Of a stretch of DNA of 64,000 nt, positions 25,862 through 34,480 are shown one piece after another. The position numbers and the translations under genes were made by a program. The notes under the pieces were generated by a model. That model searched no databases. It was not told the origin of the DNA and was given only the letters and a program-made list of their open reading frames with translations. How positions within the stretch are numbered: position 1 is the stretch's first letter; the number at the start of each line of letters is the position of its first letter. Source of the DNA: Paenibacillus caui (GTDB lineage Bacteria > Bacillota > Bacilli > Paenibacillales > Paenibacillaceae); contig NZ_JAIOGQ010000018.1 in assembly GCF_019904135.1 (NCBI RefSeq), positions 1-64,000 on the forward strand, written 5' to 3'.

Positions 25862-26812
25862 TTGAAAAGCTTTATTCTGCGGCGGGTTCTGCAAGCCGTT
25901 CCCCTGCTATTTTTCATATCGTTAGTTTCATTTGCTCTGATCAAGCTGGCTCCCGGGGATCCGGTGCTTTCTTTTGTCACCCCTAATATGGGCGCAGAGG
26001 ATGTAGAGCGAATTCGGCAAAGCCTGGGGCTTGACAAGCCGGTTTATATTCAATATTTTCTCTGGCTGAAAAATGTTCTGACGGGTGATTTTGGTTACTC
26101 GCTGATTAACCATAGACCAGTGCTGACCATGATTGCCGAAAGAATCCCGGCCACGATCGGATTGATGGGAACTGCGCTTGTGCTGTCATTAATCATTACA
26201 GTGCCTTTAAGTATGTATGCGGGCTCCCGCAAAAATCGCCCTGTTGACCGGCTTCTTAGTTTATTCTCATATATCGGCATTTCCATTCCAAGCTTCTGGT
26301 TCGGCATCTTGCTGATTTTCTGGTTCTCCTTTAAATTGCACTGGCTGCCCAGCATGGGCATGCGCACAGTCGGCTCAAACTCCGCATGGGACATCATGAA
26401 GCACGGGATTCTTCCAGTCATGGTTCTTAGCTTTATAAATATCTCTATGTATATGCGTTACATCCGGTCCAGCACCATTAGCGAAATGGAAGAGGATTAT
26501 GTGCAAATCCAGTATGCTTACGGATCGACGCGCAATACGATCCTGTGGCGCCACGTTTTTCGCAATGTATTGCTTCCGGTCGTTACCATATTGGGCATGT
26601 CTCTTCCGGAGCTCATTGCCGGAGCCTTTATTACCGAATCGGTTTTTTCCTGGCCGGGAATGGGGTCGCTAGGCATCACATCCGTGTCCGGGCTGGACTA
26701 TCCGGTCATCATGGGCATTACAATGCTAACATCTGTCATGCTGGTCATCGGCAACTTGACGGCTGATATATTATACGGCGTGGTGGATCCGCGCATTAAA
26801 ACGGCGGGGTGA
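25862..26812 (+). CDS. Peptide ABC importer permease, DppB/OppB-like (system 2)
   Basis: The 316-residue protein starts at TTG 25862 with GGGAGGG just upstream; an earlier in-frame ATG at 25814 lies in the intergenic hairpin and is rejected. It has the family opening RRVLQAVPLLFFISLVSFAL followed by IKLAPGDP, about six helices, and an EAA loop near residues 215-235. It pairs with the next gene to make the channel. Confidence 0.9.
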   Translation: MKSFILRRVLQAVPLLFFISLVSFALIKLAPGDPVLSFVTPNMGAEDVERIRQSLGLDKPVYIQYFLWLKNVLTGDFGYSLINHRPVLTMIAERIPATIGLMGTALVLSLIITVPLSMYAGSRKNRPVDRLLSLFSYIGISIPSFWFGILLIFWFSFKLHWLPSMGMRTVGSNSAWDIMKHGILPVMVLSFINISMYMRYIRSSTISEMEEDYVQIQYAYGSTRNTILWRHVFRNVLLPVVTILGMSLPELIAGAFITESVFSWPGMGSLGITSVSGLDYPVIMGITMLTSVMLVIGNLTADILYGVVDPRIKTAG

Positions 26813-26819
26813 ACAAGCT

Positions 26820-27665
26820 ATGAATTCATTGCGATGGCGCGCCATGGTCGGCCAGTTTAAACACCAGAAAACCGGGGTAGCCGCCCTGATTGTGCTGGCG
26901 GTCTTTATTCTAGCAGCGATTTTTGCCTTTCTGGCTCCTTATGATCCTAACCGGATCGTCGTTATGGACAGACTCCAGGGCCCAAGCAGCGCCCATTGGT
27001 TCGGTACAGACGACTATGGGCGTGACTATTTTGCAAGAGCTTTATACGGAGGGAGGGTGTCCTTGAGCGTCGGCTTCCTTTCCATGATGATCTCGGTAGC
27101 GCTTGGCACGGCTGTGGGCACGGTCAGCGGGTACTTTGGCGGAAAAATAGACAATATCCTCATGCGTCTCGTAGACGTTCTGATGTCCATTCCTTCGTTC
27201 TTTCTGATGCTGATCCTGAACGCTTACTTAAGACCGGGGATTGGAACTATTGTATTCATTATCGGCATTTTGAGCTGGATGAGCATCTCCAGAATCGTCC
27301 GGGCGGAGACTCTATCCGTCAAGCAGCGCGAATACGTGCTTTATGCCAAGGTCTCGGGGCAAAGCACCTTCGGTATTATCATGAAGCACATTATACCTAG
27401 TATAATGCCTACTATTATTGTTTCGGCATCGATGAATATCGCTTCTTCGATCTTGATGGAATCTTCCCTCAGCTTTCTGGGGCTAGGGATCAAACAGCCG
27501 AATTCTTCGTGGGGCAGTATGCTGAATGATGCGCAGGGCTTTATCAGCGACGCTCCTTACATGGCTATTTTTCCAGGTTTATTTATCCTGCTGACGGTTT
27601 TGTCCTTTAATTTTCTCGGCGATATTTTCCGGGTGGCCTTCGAACCGAAAGCGAGCAAACGCTAG
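26820..27665 (+). CDS. Peptide ABC importer permease, DppC/OppC-like (system 2)
   Basis: The 281-residue membrane protein carries the marker HWFGTDDYGRDYFARALYGG (about residues 59-78) and six helices. It starts seven bases after the OppB-like stop, with GGGGTG as binding site. The fused EAA region (VKQREYVLYAKVSGQS) is conserved. Confidence 0.9.
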   Translation: MNSLRWRAMVGQFKHQKTGVAALIVLAVFILAAIFAFLAPYDPNRIVVMDRLQGPSSAHWFGTDDYGRDYFARALYGGRVSLSVGFLSMMISVALGTAVGTVSGYFGGKIDNILMRLVDVLMSIPSFFLMLILNAYLRPGIGTIVFIIGILSWMSISRIVRAETLSVKQREYVLYAKVSGQSTFGIIMKHIIPSIMPTIIVSASMNIASSILMESSLSFLGLGIKQPNSSWGSMLNDAQGFISDAPYMAIFPGLFILLTVLSFNFLGDIFRVAFEPKASKR

Positions 27666-27722
27666 CCATTGCTGAAGCCGACGAAGCCGTACAGTAATTC
27701 AACCATTTACCGGGGTGAAACC

Positions 27723-28763
27723 GTGACAAATTTATTATCCGTGCAAAACCTGAAAACTTCCTTTATGACACAGCAGGGCGAAGTCCAATCTGTCCGGGGG
27801 GTGGACTTTACTATAAATCAGGGCGAGGTGCTCGGGATCGTTGGCGAATCCGGCAGCGGCAAGAGCGTGACCGCCAAATCTGTTATGGGTCTCATCCAGC
27901 CGCCCGGACGCATTATGGATGGTAAAGTGCTGTTCCATGATACCGATCTTCTGGACCTTCCCGAGCGGGATCTTCGACAAATACGAGGCAACCGGATATC
28001 CATGATCTTTCAGGATCCCATGACCTCGCTTAATCCGGTCATCCGTGTCGGCAAGCAACTTACCGAAGTGATTTTACGTCACCAAAAGGTTAGTAAAAGA
28101 GCCGCCCGCAAGCAGGCGATCGAGCTGCTGCGGAGTGTGGGCATTCCTTCTCCCGAACAGCGGATCGATCAGTATCCGCACGAGTTCAGCGGCGGGATGC
28201 GTCAGCGGGTGATGATCGCCATGGCGCTCTCCTGCAATCCGGAGCTTCTCATCGCCGACGAGCCGACCACTGCGTTGGACGTTACGATCCAGGCGCAAAT
28301 TCTGAGACTGATGCAGCAGCTCAAAGAGCGTACGAATACGGCAATCATGCTCATTACCCATGATCTGGGCGTGGTTGCCCAAGTGTGCACGAAGGTTATT
28401 GTGATGTACGGCGGGCTCATTATGGAGGAAGGAACCGTTGAAGAGATTTTTGAGAACCCGCTTCATCCCTATACACAAGGGCTGCTGAAATCGATACCGA
28501 AATCTGTGGCGGGTACCAAAGAACGTCTTGAAGCTATCGAAGGGTCTCCGCCTGATATGCTGGCGCCTCCTCCCGGATGCCCGTTCATGGAGCGCTGCCC
28601 GTATGCCGGTAGCATCTGTTCCAGAATGCCGGCTTATCGGCGGACAAATACGGGACATCGCTCTCTTTGCTGGATAGGCCAGGACGTGGAAGGCAATGAC
28701 ACAAAACCTCGGAAGGAGGAATCCTATGGACGCACAGCCTCTGCTCAAGGTACAAGGGCTTAA
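27723..28763 (+). CDS. Peptide ABC importer ATPase, OppD/DppD-like (system 2)
   Basis: The 346-residue ATPase has Walker A GESGSGKS, signature [12 protein letters not shown], Walker [15 protein letters not shown] and the C-terminal cysteine cluster ([14 protein letters not shown]). GTG 27723 with GGGGTG upstream is preferred to the frame opening at 27669. The 3' end runs 38 bases into the next gene, so the last dozen codons overlap the OppF-like start and its AAGGAGG site. Confidence 0.9.
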   Translation: MTNLLSVQNLKTSFMTQQGEVQSVRGVDFTINQGEVLGIVGESGSGKSVTAKSVMGLIQPPGRIMDGKVLFHDTDLLDLPERDLRQIRGNRISMIFQDPMTSLNPVIRVGKQLTEVILRHQKVSKRAARKQAIELLRSVGIPSPEQRIDQYPHEFSGGMRQRVMIAMALSCNPELLIADEPTTALDVTIQAQILRLMQQLKERTNTAIMLITHDLGVVAQVCTKVIVMYGGLIMEEGTVEEIFENPLHPYTQGLLKSIPKSVAGTKERLEAIEGSPPDMLAPPPGCPFMERCPYAGSICSRMPAYRRTNTGHRSLCWIGQDVEGNDTKPRKEESYGRTASAQGTRA

Positions 28764-29715
28764 GAAATATTTTTCCGCATCCGGCGGAGGAACGGGAGCC
28801 CATGGTAAAAAGGGTCTGCTCAAAGCGGTGGACGGTGTAAGCTTTCACATCTTTAAAGGCGAAACCTTTGGACTTGTCGGCGAATCGGGCTGCGGAAAAT
28901 CGACGACAGGACGCAGTATCGTAAGGTTATATGACGTTACGGAGGGCTCTATTCGATTTGACGGCCAGGATTTGGCGAAAATGAACGAACGCGAGCTTAA
29001 GCCTTACCGGAAAAGAATGCAAACGATCTTTCAGGATCCTTACTCTTCGCTTAACCCAGGCATGAACGTAACCCAGCTGATCAGCGAGCCGCTGGGCATT
29101 CACGGGTTCAAGAATAAGAAGGAGAACCGTGAAACGGTGCTGGAGCTGCTGAACAAGGTAGGCCTTAAGGCGGAGCATGCGGACCGTTATCCGCATGAAT
29201 TCAGCGGCGGCCAGCGTCAGCGGATCAGCATTGCTAGAGCGCTGTCGGTCAAGCCGGAATTTATTCTATGCGACGAACCGATATCTGCGCTGGATGTCTC
29301 CGTCCAGGCGCAGGTTGTGAATATGCTGGAAGATTTACAGGCGGAATACGGACTAACCTATTTGTTCATTGCCCATGACCTTTCCATGGTTCGGCATATC
29401 TCTGACCGCATCGGCGTGATGTATCTCGGAAAGCTGGTGGAAATGGCTCCGAGCGATGAGCTCTACGAGCATCCCGCTCACCCTTATACGCAGGCGCTGC
29501 TCGCCGCTATTCCGGTGCCCAATCCAAAAGTCCGGAACGTCTCTGTCCCGGCTTTGCAAGCCGATTTGCCCAGCCCATTAAGCAACCTCAGCGGCTGCAA
29601 ATTTGCTTCCCGGTGTCCGTTTGCCACTGAACGCTGCAGACAGGAAGAACCGGAGTGGACCGAAATAGGCCCGGGACATTTTGTCGCCTGCCACCTCCAT
29701 GACGAAAAAAATTGA
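28726..29715 (+). CDS. Peptide ABC importer ATPase, OppF/DppF-like (system 2)
   Basis: The 329-residue ATPase starts at ATG 28726, seven bases after a perfect AAGGAGG. Walker [10 protein letters not shown], signature [12 protein letters not shown] and Walker [15 protein letters not shown] are intact, and a cysteine cluster ([14 protein letters not shown]) lies near the C-terminus. It completes the ATPase pair of system 2. Confidence 0.9.
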   Translation: MDAQPLLKVQGLKKYFSASGGGTGAHGKKGLLKAVDGVSFHIFKGETFGLVGESGCGKSTTGRSIVRLYDVTEGSIRFDGQDLAKMNERELKPYRKRMQTIFQDPYSSLNPGMNVTQLISEPLGIHGFKNKKENRETVLELLNKVGLKAEHADRYPHEFSGGQRQRISIARALSVKPEFILCDEPISALDVSVQAQVVNMLEDLQAEYGLTYLFIAHDLSMVRHISDRIGVMYLGKLVEMAPSDELYEHPAHPYTQALLAAIPVPNPKVRNVSVPALQADLPSPLSNLSGCKFASRCPFATERCRQEEPEWTEIGPGHFVACHLHDEKN

Positions 29716-29729
29716 AGGAGATCATTTGT

Positions 29730-30173
29730 ATGGAACAAGTTAAACTATCCCAGCATACGGCCATCCTGCTAGAGCACGCCAAAAAAGCCGGCCTGGATCA
29801 GACCCAGCTTCTTGATGCCCTTTCTTCCCGAGACGTCAATGTCTTTCGGGCCGCGGAGGAAGAGCATTACCGTTACGACGACTTCTTTACTTACGCGGAG
29901 GAGCATGGGGAGCAGCTGGAGCAAGCGCTTCTTGCCGGATACCGGATCACGTTCAACACCCGGAACGGGCTGAAAATATGGCTGGAAGAAGCCTTTCATT
30001 TAAGCTCGGAGTCGGACTTCCTGGTAGGAGAAGGACGGATCGAGGGACTTCATTTGACAGATGAACAGCTTGCGCGGTTAAAAGAAACTCTGGCTGTCAA
30101 TTGGGTCGTCGCCCAGGAACAAGATACGGCAAAAGGCAAAGAAGTGACACTCAGCCTTCGGGCGCTGGTGTGA
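29730..30173 (+). CDS. Hypothetical protein co-transcribed with opp system 2
   Basis: This 147-residue acidic, mostly helical soluble protein starts at ATG 29730 with GAAGGAG upstream, 14 bases after the OppF-like stop and before the operon terminator, so it belongs to the same transcript. Features include an aromatic/acidic patch EEEHYRYDDFFTYAEEHGE and a WLEEAFHL segment. No signal peptide, membrane helix or known motif is seen. I do not recognise it. A role linked to the imported peptide is possible from position only. Confidence 0.65.
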   Translation: MEQVKLSQHTAILLEHAKKAGLDQTQLLDALSSRDVNVFRAAEEEHYRYDDFFTYAEEHGEQLEQALLAGYRITFNTRNGLKIWLEEAFHLSSESDFLVGEGRIEGLHLTDEQLARLKETLAVNWVVAQEQDTAKGKEVTLSLRALV

Positions 30174-30202
30174 TCACGGCGCAGCGGTTCCTATAGAAGT
30201 TA

Positions 30203-30253
30203 AGGGGCAGTCCCTGAAAGCAGTTTTTAACTGCTGGGGACGCCCCTTTTTTT
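30203..30253 (+). terminator. Terminator of opp system 2
   Basis: AGGGGC...GTCCC and GGGGACGCCCCT form a long stem, with an inner AGCAGT/ACTGCT helix, followed by TTTTTTT at 30247-30253. Confidence 0.85.
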
Positions 30254-30585
30254 ACGATCCGGTTATTCATTTCGAATAAAACGAATATAAAATCCGCAAA
30301 TTGTGCTCCGGATCTTCGGCATCAGACAAGCCAGTATTCATGACTCAGGAAACAGCAGCTTCTTCAATACCTTTGTTTTCAACGGTTTCATCACAATCTT
30401 GAATATTTCTGGAATTGCAGTCGCTCCTAGCTTGATTTTCATTCATTTTATCCCCTTAATATGCATAATCATTACACGAATAGTCTATAAGAACTAGGAA
30501 TATATTTCTAGTTTCGAGGAAAAATTGGTGCAATGCATAGAAATAAGTGGTATATTAGAACTATAAAATGAAGGGAGGAAGTAAG
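30254..30585. other. AT-rich intergenic region with promoter of the DUF4064-like gene
   Basis: An extended -10 (TGG-TATATT, 30548-30556) lies 30 bases before the next gene start. A 64-codon frame at 30303-30497 has no ribosome binding site or recognisable sequence and is not called. Nothing else is evident. Confidence 0.45.
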
Positions 30586-30918
30586 TTGTTTGCAATGGGA
30601 TTAGTTGCAGGGATTTTTGGCATTATCGCAGCAATAATTGCGATGTTTGTTGGGAGTATTGATGCTGCATTTTCAGAAACTGGAACGTCCAGTATTACAG
30701 GATTGGCAATCTCAGCCCTGATATTTAGCATCTTAGGAATAGTAGGTGCGGCCTTCTCAAAGGCTAAACCAAAACTTGCGGGATGGTTTATGTTGGTTAG
30801 TGGAGTTGCAGGGTTTATCAGTATTTCGTTCTTCTACATACTCTCAGGCGTATTGTTCGTAGTGGCTGGATTTATGGGGATTTTAAGTAAAAAGAAAATT
30901 AAGGATATACCAGCTTAA
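30586..30918 (+). CDS. Small membrane protein, DUF4064-like
   Basis: This is a 110-residue protein with four hydrophobic segments (about residues 2-22, 39-57, 67-85 and 88-104), ending in a lysine-rich tail KKKIKD. Glycine-rich helices and a cytoplasmic lysine tail resemble the DUF4064 family of small Firmicute membrane proteins. TTG 30586 is chosen because GGGAGGA lies six bases upstream; ATG 30568 would put that site inside the gene. AT-rich compared with its neighbours. Function unknown. Confidence 0.6.
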   Translation: MFAMGLVAGIFGIIAAIIAMFVGSIDAAFSETGTSSITGLAISALIFSILGIVGAAFSKAKPKLAGWFMLVSGVAGFISISFFYILSGVLFVVAGFMGILSKKKIKDIPA

Positions 30919-30922
30919 TAAG

Positions 30923-30945
30923 GCTCCCCTCCCGGGAGCTTTTTT
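30923..30945 (+). terminator. Terminator of the DUF4064-like gene
   Basis: GCTCCC-CTCCC-GGGAGC-type stem (30923-30939) followed by TTTTTT, five bases after the stop codon. Confidence 0.85.
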
Positions 30946-30950
30946 AAACC

Positions 30951-31112
30951 GCGCGCCTAGTCAAGCTAGGCACAACAAGCCGATGCAAGTCCGGCAGAGG
31001 TAAGAACCAAGTCGACTTGTAGCTGACGGGCAGTTGGTGGAGAACCTAAGGCTGAAGCCCCTGTGACAAAGCAACTCCAACGGGAGCGCGAGCAAAAGTT
31101 TTGGGATGGCTC
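30951..31112 (+). mobile_element. Fragment resembling the 5' end of a group II intron
   Basis: The segment begins GCGCGCCTAG-TCAAG-CTAGGC, close to the GUGYG start and first helix of bacterial group II introns. It continues with domain I-like blocks such as GGTAAGAACC and GTGGAGAACCTAAGGCTGAA. No intron-encoded reverse transcriptase and no catalytic domain V follow, so it would be a truncated relic. The call is from memory of such sequences and needs a covariance-model check. Confidence 0.35.
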
Positions 31113-31470
31113 GCTCCGACGAACCCCTGATGGGGTTCTCATCCCCTGGACGTAAAAAAAGCTCTCCGTAAAGGAGAGCTTTAGGCCCCGTCCCAGTCGG
31201 GGTACTCTCGCTTTTCGCTCGAGACTCCGCTCTGCCGCCACGAACAGTCGGCATCGCTCCGACGAACCCCTGGTGGGGTTCTCATCCCCTGGACGTAAAA
31301 AAGCTCTCCGCAAAGGAGAGCTTTAGGCCCCGTCCCAGTCAGGGTACTCTCGCTAACGCTCGAGACTCCGCTCTGCCGCCACGAACAGTCGGCATCGCTC
31401 CGACGAACCCCTGATGGGGTTCTCATCCCCTGGACGTAAAAAAAGCTCTCCGTAAAGGAGAGCTTTTTGG
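31113..31470. repeat. Tandem repeat of ~142 bp with hairpins, 2.5 copies, next to tRNA-Arg
   Basis: Copies start at 31113, 31256 and 31397 (units of 143 and 141 bp, the third cut at 74). Each copy begins GCTCCGACGAACCCC and holds a GAACCCC-TG(A/G)T-GGGGTTC hairpin, a terminator-like hairpin AAAGCTCTCC-G(T/C)AA-GGAGAGCTTT, and a TCTCG/CGAGA hairpin. Differences between copies are mostly in loops: GAT versus GGT, GTAA versus GCAA, CTTTTCG versus CTAACG. The minus-strand reading gives the tRNA-Arg transcript up to three terminators in series. Spurious frames in the array encode repeating Arg/Ser-rich peptides and are not called as genes. Confidence 0.85.
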
Positions 31471-31475
31471 TATTA

Positions 31476-31549
<74 letters not shown>

Positions 31550-31653
31550 AAAAAATAATAAAATGCGAGCAAAAAATAATATATCACATAATAAGAGAAT
31601 TAGCAAGCTAATTTTAAACAGTCCGAATTTTTTCACTTTTGGAATCTCTATGT

Positions 31654-31659
31654 TATAAT
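31654..31659 (+). promoter_or_regulatory. Extended -10 promoter of the gene before trigger factor
   Basis: TGT-TATAAT (TG at 31651-31652, TATAAT 31654-31659) with a weak TTTCAC at 31631-31636 (spacing 17). The start of transcription would fall near 31666, which makes the TTG at 31670 almost leaderless. Confidence 0.55.
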
Positions 31660-31702
31660 CTACAAATCATTGAGGATTTCGGAAGAAAGGTGGGAGAAAT
31701 TT

Positions 31703-32617
31703 ATTAACGGGAATAAGCAGCCAAGCAAAGACAATCTTGTTTTGTTTCCCAAGACGCTGGATTATTACCAGGTGGAACTTACCCGGATGCTCGAAACGGA
31801 GCGCTATGCTGACGCAGCCGAGCTGCTGCGCTTTCTGCTGAAATGCGAAGTTCAGGATCCCCGCCATTATGATGAATGGGGGGCGCTGCTGAACTGGCTT
31901 AATGAGGCGTTCCCGGCATCCTCACAGCCTCCGGAGAAACCGCGGGAAGTTCAGGCCGAAGAGGAAGAAGGCTTTGCCCGCAGGCGTGCGGAAATGAAAT
32001 TCGCGGAAGATAAAGGGTATGCCGAAAGGCTTCTCCAAACGGTCACCGAAAAACCGCTGTCCGAGCATACATTTCTTGCTCTTGAACAGCTTTCATTTAT
32101 ACAAGCGCCCGAGATTGACGAAACCCTGCGTAAGTGGCTGGAGAGCGGCTCGCATCATCCGGTTCTGGAGTTCCGGGTTCTGCAAACCTTGCGAAAGCGG
32201 GGAGGCAGCGGCAGCGTTGAACTGCCAAGGGCCGAGGAGCATATCGGGATCGACATCGAGTCGGTTCCGCTGGGGCAGGAAGATTTTCCGGCCGCCGTAC
32301 AAAATGTCCTGGACCGGGTTGCGCAGGAGGCTCAGGTTCATAATCCGGCTCTGTTTTATTTTGCCCAGGAGTTCTGGTATCAGTTTATAATGGGAGTGTA
32401 CGGAACCTCGGATTACCGCTCGATCTTGAGCGAAGTGGATGCGTCGCTGGACGTATGGGCGGCAGCCCTTCACAAAACCGTTACAGAAAGCCTGCAAGGA
32501 AACAGAGCGGATGAGGAGATCCGTACGGCATACGGCATTACGGATTCGCTGCGTTTGCGTTTTGAACAAGCTTATCGTTCAATGAAACAATTTGCGGCTC
32601 GCGGAGCAATGTTTTGA
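31703..32617 (+). CDS. Conserved hypothetical protein (helical), possible ATT start
   Basis: The protein is mostly helical and acidic, about 305 residues, with a TPR-like opening (ELTRMLETERYADAAELLRF) and an acidic linker near residues 85-95. No catalytic motif is seen. The frame can start at TTG 31670, but that codon lies only a few bases from the predicted transcription start and has no binding site. GGTGGGAG at 31689-31696 is six bases from ATT 31703, which would be a rare initiation codon as in infC. It directly precedes tig, in the same direction, but tig has its own promoter. Confidence 0.6.
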   Translation: MNGNKQPSKDNLVLFPKTLDYYQVELTRMLETERYADAAELLRFLLKCEVQDPRHYDEWGALLNWLNEAFPASSQPPEKPREVQAEEEEGFARRRAEMKFAEDKGYAERLLQTVTEKPLSEHTFLALEQLSFIQAPEIDETLRKWLESGSHHPVLEFRVLQTLRKRGGSGSVELPRAEEHIGIDIESVPLGQEDFPAAVQNVLDRVAQEAQVHNPALFYFAQEFWYQFIMGVYGTSDYRSILSEVDASLDVWAAALHKTVTESLQGNRADEEIRTAYGITDSLRLRFEQAYRSMKQFAARGAMF

Positions 32618-32654
32618 AGAAAAGGTTGACATTTGCCTGCACGGCTCTGCATAC

Positions 32655-32683
32655 TTGTAAAATCAACTATTCTTGTATATAAT
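32655..32683 (+). promoter_or_regulatory. Probable sigma-A promoter of tig
   Basis: TTGTAA (32655-32660) and TATAAT (32678-32683), spacing 17. A second possible promoter, TTGACA at 32626-32631 with CATACT 18 bases on, lies upstream. The leader contains an imperfect inverted repeat (ACTGAAAACG 32721-32730 with CGTTTT and TTTCAGT). Confidence 0.65.
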
Positions 32684-32790
32684 ATAATGGTTATTCTGAA
32701 CGTGAAAATCGATCAGACATACTGAAAACGGATAACTCGCTTCGTTTTTCATTTCAGTAATGTGAACTATTTTGGAGGGGAAAGCATATA

Positions 32791-34125
32791 ATGAAAGCAA
32801 CTTGGGAAAAAATAGAGAAGAACCTCGGCGTTCTCGAGGTTGAAGTCGAAGCGGAACGCGTAGCGGCGGCGCTGGATAAAGCTTTTAACAAAGTGGTCAA
32901 GAAAGCGAATGTGCCTGGTTTCCGCAAGGGTAAAGTGCCTCGGCCGATTTTCGAAGCACGCTACGGTGTGGAGAGCCTCTACCAAGACGCCATCGACATT
33001 TTGCTCCCTGAAGTGTACACCGAAGCTGTCGAACAAACCGATATTTTTCCGGTAGACCGTCCTGAAGTGGATGTGGAGCAGTTTGCGAAAGGACAACCTT
33101 TCAAATTTAAAGCTAAAGTAACGGTTAAGCCTGAAGTAAAGCTCGGAGAATACAAAGGCGTGGAAGTGCCTGCGGCCAGCTCCGAAGTTACGGAGGCGGA
33201 ACTGAACGAAGAGCTTGAACGCTTGCAACAGCGTCATGCCGAACTGAGCGTGATTGACGAAGAAGCAGCCCAAAACGGTGATACGGTCGTTATCGATTTC
33301 GACGGATCCGTAGACGGCGTGCCTTTCGAAGGCGGCAAAGCCGAACGTTATTCGCTTGAACTCGGCAGCGGTTCTTTCATCCCTGGTTTCGAAGAACAGG
33401 TGGTTGGATTGGCAACCGGCGACTTCAAAGACGTTGTCGTTACTTTCCCGGAAGCCTACCATGCCAAAGAGCTTGCCGGAAAAGAAGCGGTTTTCAAAGT
33501 GAAAGTGCATGAGATCAAACGCAAACAGCTTCCTGAGCTGGATGACGAATTTGCGAAAGATGTCAGCGAATTCGACACGCTTGAAGAATATAAAGAGGAT
33601 TTGAAGAAAGAACTCGAATCCCGCAAACAGAAAGAAAATGAGTCGGCTCGCGAATCTGCGGTTGTTGAAAAAGTGGCTGAAAATGCCGAAGTGGACATTC
33701 CAAGACCGATGGTGCTTGGCGAAGTTCAAAACATGGTTCGCGATTTTGACAATCGTCTTCGCACGCAAGGCATGAACCTGGATATGTTCCTGAGCTTCTC
33801 CGGACAAACTCTGACCGAGTTGCAAGAGCAAATGGAAGGCGACGCCGAGAAGCGCGTCCGCAACAACCTTGTTCTTGAGCAAATTGCGAAAGAGGAGAAC
33901 ATTGCCGTTTCCGAAGAAGACATCGAGCAGGAACTTTCGAATATGGCTGAAATGTACAAGCGTTCCAATGACGAAATCCGCAACATTCTTGCGGCTAACG
34001 GATCTTTGGGAAGCCTGCGCGAAGAAGTTCAGCTCCGCAAAACCATCGAATTTCTTGTTGCAAACAGCAAGGAAGTAGAAGCTGTCAAAGAAGCGGCTGC
34101 GGAAAAAGAAGAAGCTGCCGAGTAA
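32791..34125 (+). CDS. tig: Trigger factor (ribosome-associated chaperone, PPIase)
   Basis: The 444-residue protein has the ribosome-binding N-domain (1-~110) with the signature GFRKGKVPRP near residues 43-52, which docks to ribosomal protein L23. An FKBP-type prolyl isomerase domain (~160-245; VVIDFDGSVDGVPFEGG) and a helical C-terminal cradle follow. It ends in an acidic tail EAAAEKEEAAE. It folds nascent chains at the exit tunnel. GGAGGGG precedes ATG 32791. It is monocistronic, followed by a strong terminator, and heads the same chromosomal block as in B. subtilis. Confidence 0.97.
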   Translation: MKATWEKIEKNLGVLEVEVEAERVAAALDKAFNKVVKKANVPGFRKGKVPRPIFEARYGVESLYQDAIDILLPEVYTEAVEQTDIFPVDRPEVDVEQFAKGQPFKFKAKVTVKPEVKLGEYKGVEVPAASSEVTEAELNEELERLQQRHAELSVIDEEAAQNGDTVVIDFDGSVDGVPFEGGKAERYSLELGSGSFIPGFEEQVVGLATGDFKDVVVTFPEAYHAKELAGKEAVFKVKVHEIKRKQLPELDDEFAKDVSEFDTLEEYKEDLKKELESRKQKENESARESAVVEKVAENAEVDIPRPMVLGEVQNMVRDFDNRLRTQGMNLDMFLSFSGQTLTELQEQMEGDAEKRVRNNLVLEQIAKEENIAVSEEDIEQELSNMAEMYKRSNDEIRNILAANGSLGSLREEVQLRKTIEFLVANSKEVEAVKEAAAEKEEAAE

Positions 34126-34164
34126 TTGTCTCTTTCCGAAATGAGTTTCATATAATGAATGCAG

Positions 34165-34197
34165 GAAGGCACGTGATTTTTTGCGTGCCTTCATTTT
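34165..34197 (+). terminator. Terminator of tig
   Basis: GAAGGCACG (34165-34173) pairs with CGTGCCTTC (34184-34192), followed by ATTTTT. Confidence 0.9.
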
Positions 34198-34480
34198 TCA
34201 AGCAATAAGACTTCCGGGGTCCTCGGTAAATTGCCTGAACCCTCCTCGAAGCGAACCCCCCACAAAGTGGGGTTATTTTAAACGATCGGAAAAAATAGCG
34301 GAACACCTATTCTTTCTTAATCATTCCCGCAGAAACGGATGCCGTCTTTCACAGCACGGCTTTGCCGTTTCAACTTCCCCCGAAAAAAGCATCGCTTTTG
34401 GAAAAATGACATAGGGGTTTGAACGTGTTAGAATACAGGTGTAAGCGCTGATGAGATGATTTGAAGAAGGGGTCGGTGTC
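34198..34480. other. Leader region of clpP with hairpins
   Basis: Besides the promoter there is an AACCCC/GGGGTT hairpin (about 34254-34275) followed by ATTTT, possibly a second terminator for tig. I searched for the CtsR heptad repeat (GGTCAAA direct repeats) and did not find a match, so heat-shock control of the usual kind is not supported. Confidence 0.45.
34406..34434 (+). promoter_or_regulatory. Probable sigma-A promoter of clpP-clpX
   Basis: ATGACA (34406-34411) and TAGAAT (34429-34434), spacing 17, about 47 bases before the clpP start. Confidence 0.55.

Noticed and set aside
30303-30497. 64-codon hydrophobic frame
   Set aside because: No ribosome binding site, AT-driven hydrophobicity, no recognisable helix pattern.
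30961-31426. Overlapping minus-strand frames in the tandem repeat encoding repeated Arg/Ser-rich peptides
   Set aside because: They follow the DNA repeat, cross terminator hairpins and lack ribosome binding sites.
31113-31470. CRISPR array
   Set aside because: Units are about 142 bp with no unique spacers, and no cas gene is nearby.
32767-34194. 475-codon open frame on the minus strand
   Set aside because: It is the complement of tig; Phe/His/Arg-rich composition is a mirror of the Glu/Lys-rich gene.
34198-34480. CtsR operator upstream of clpP
   Set aside because: No GGTCAAA-type direct heptads were found on either strand.
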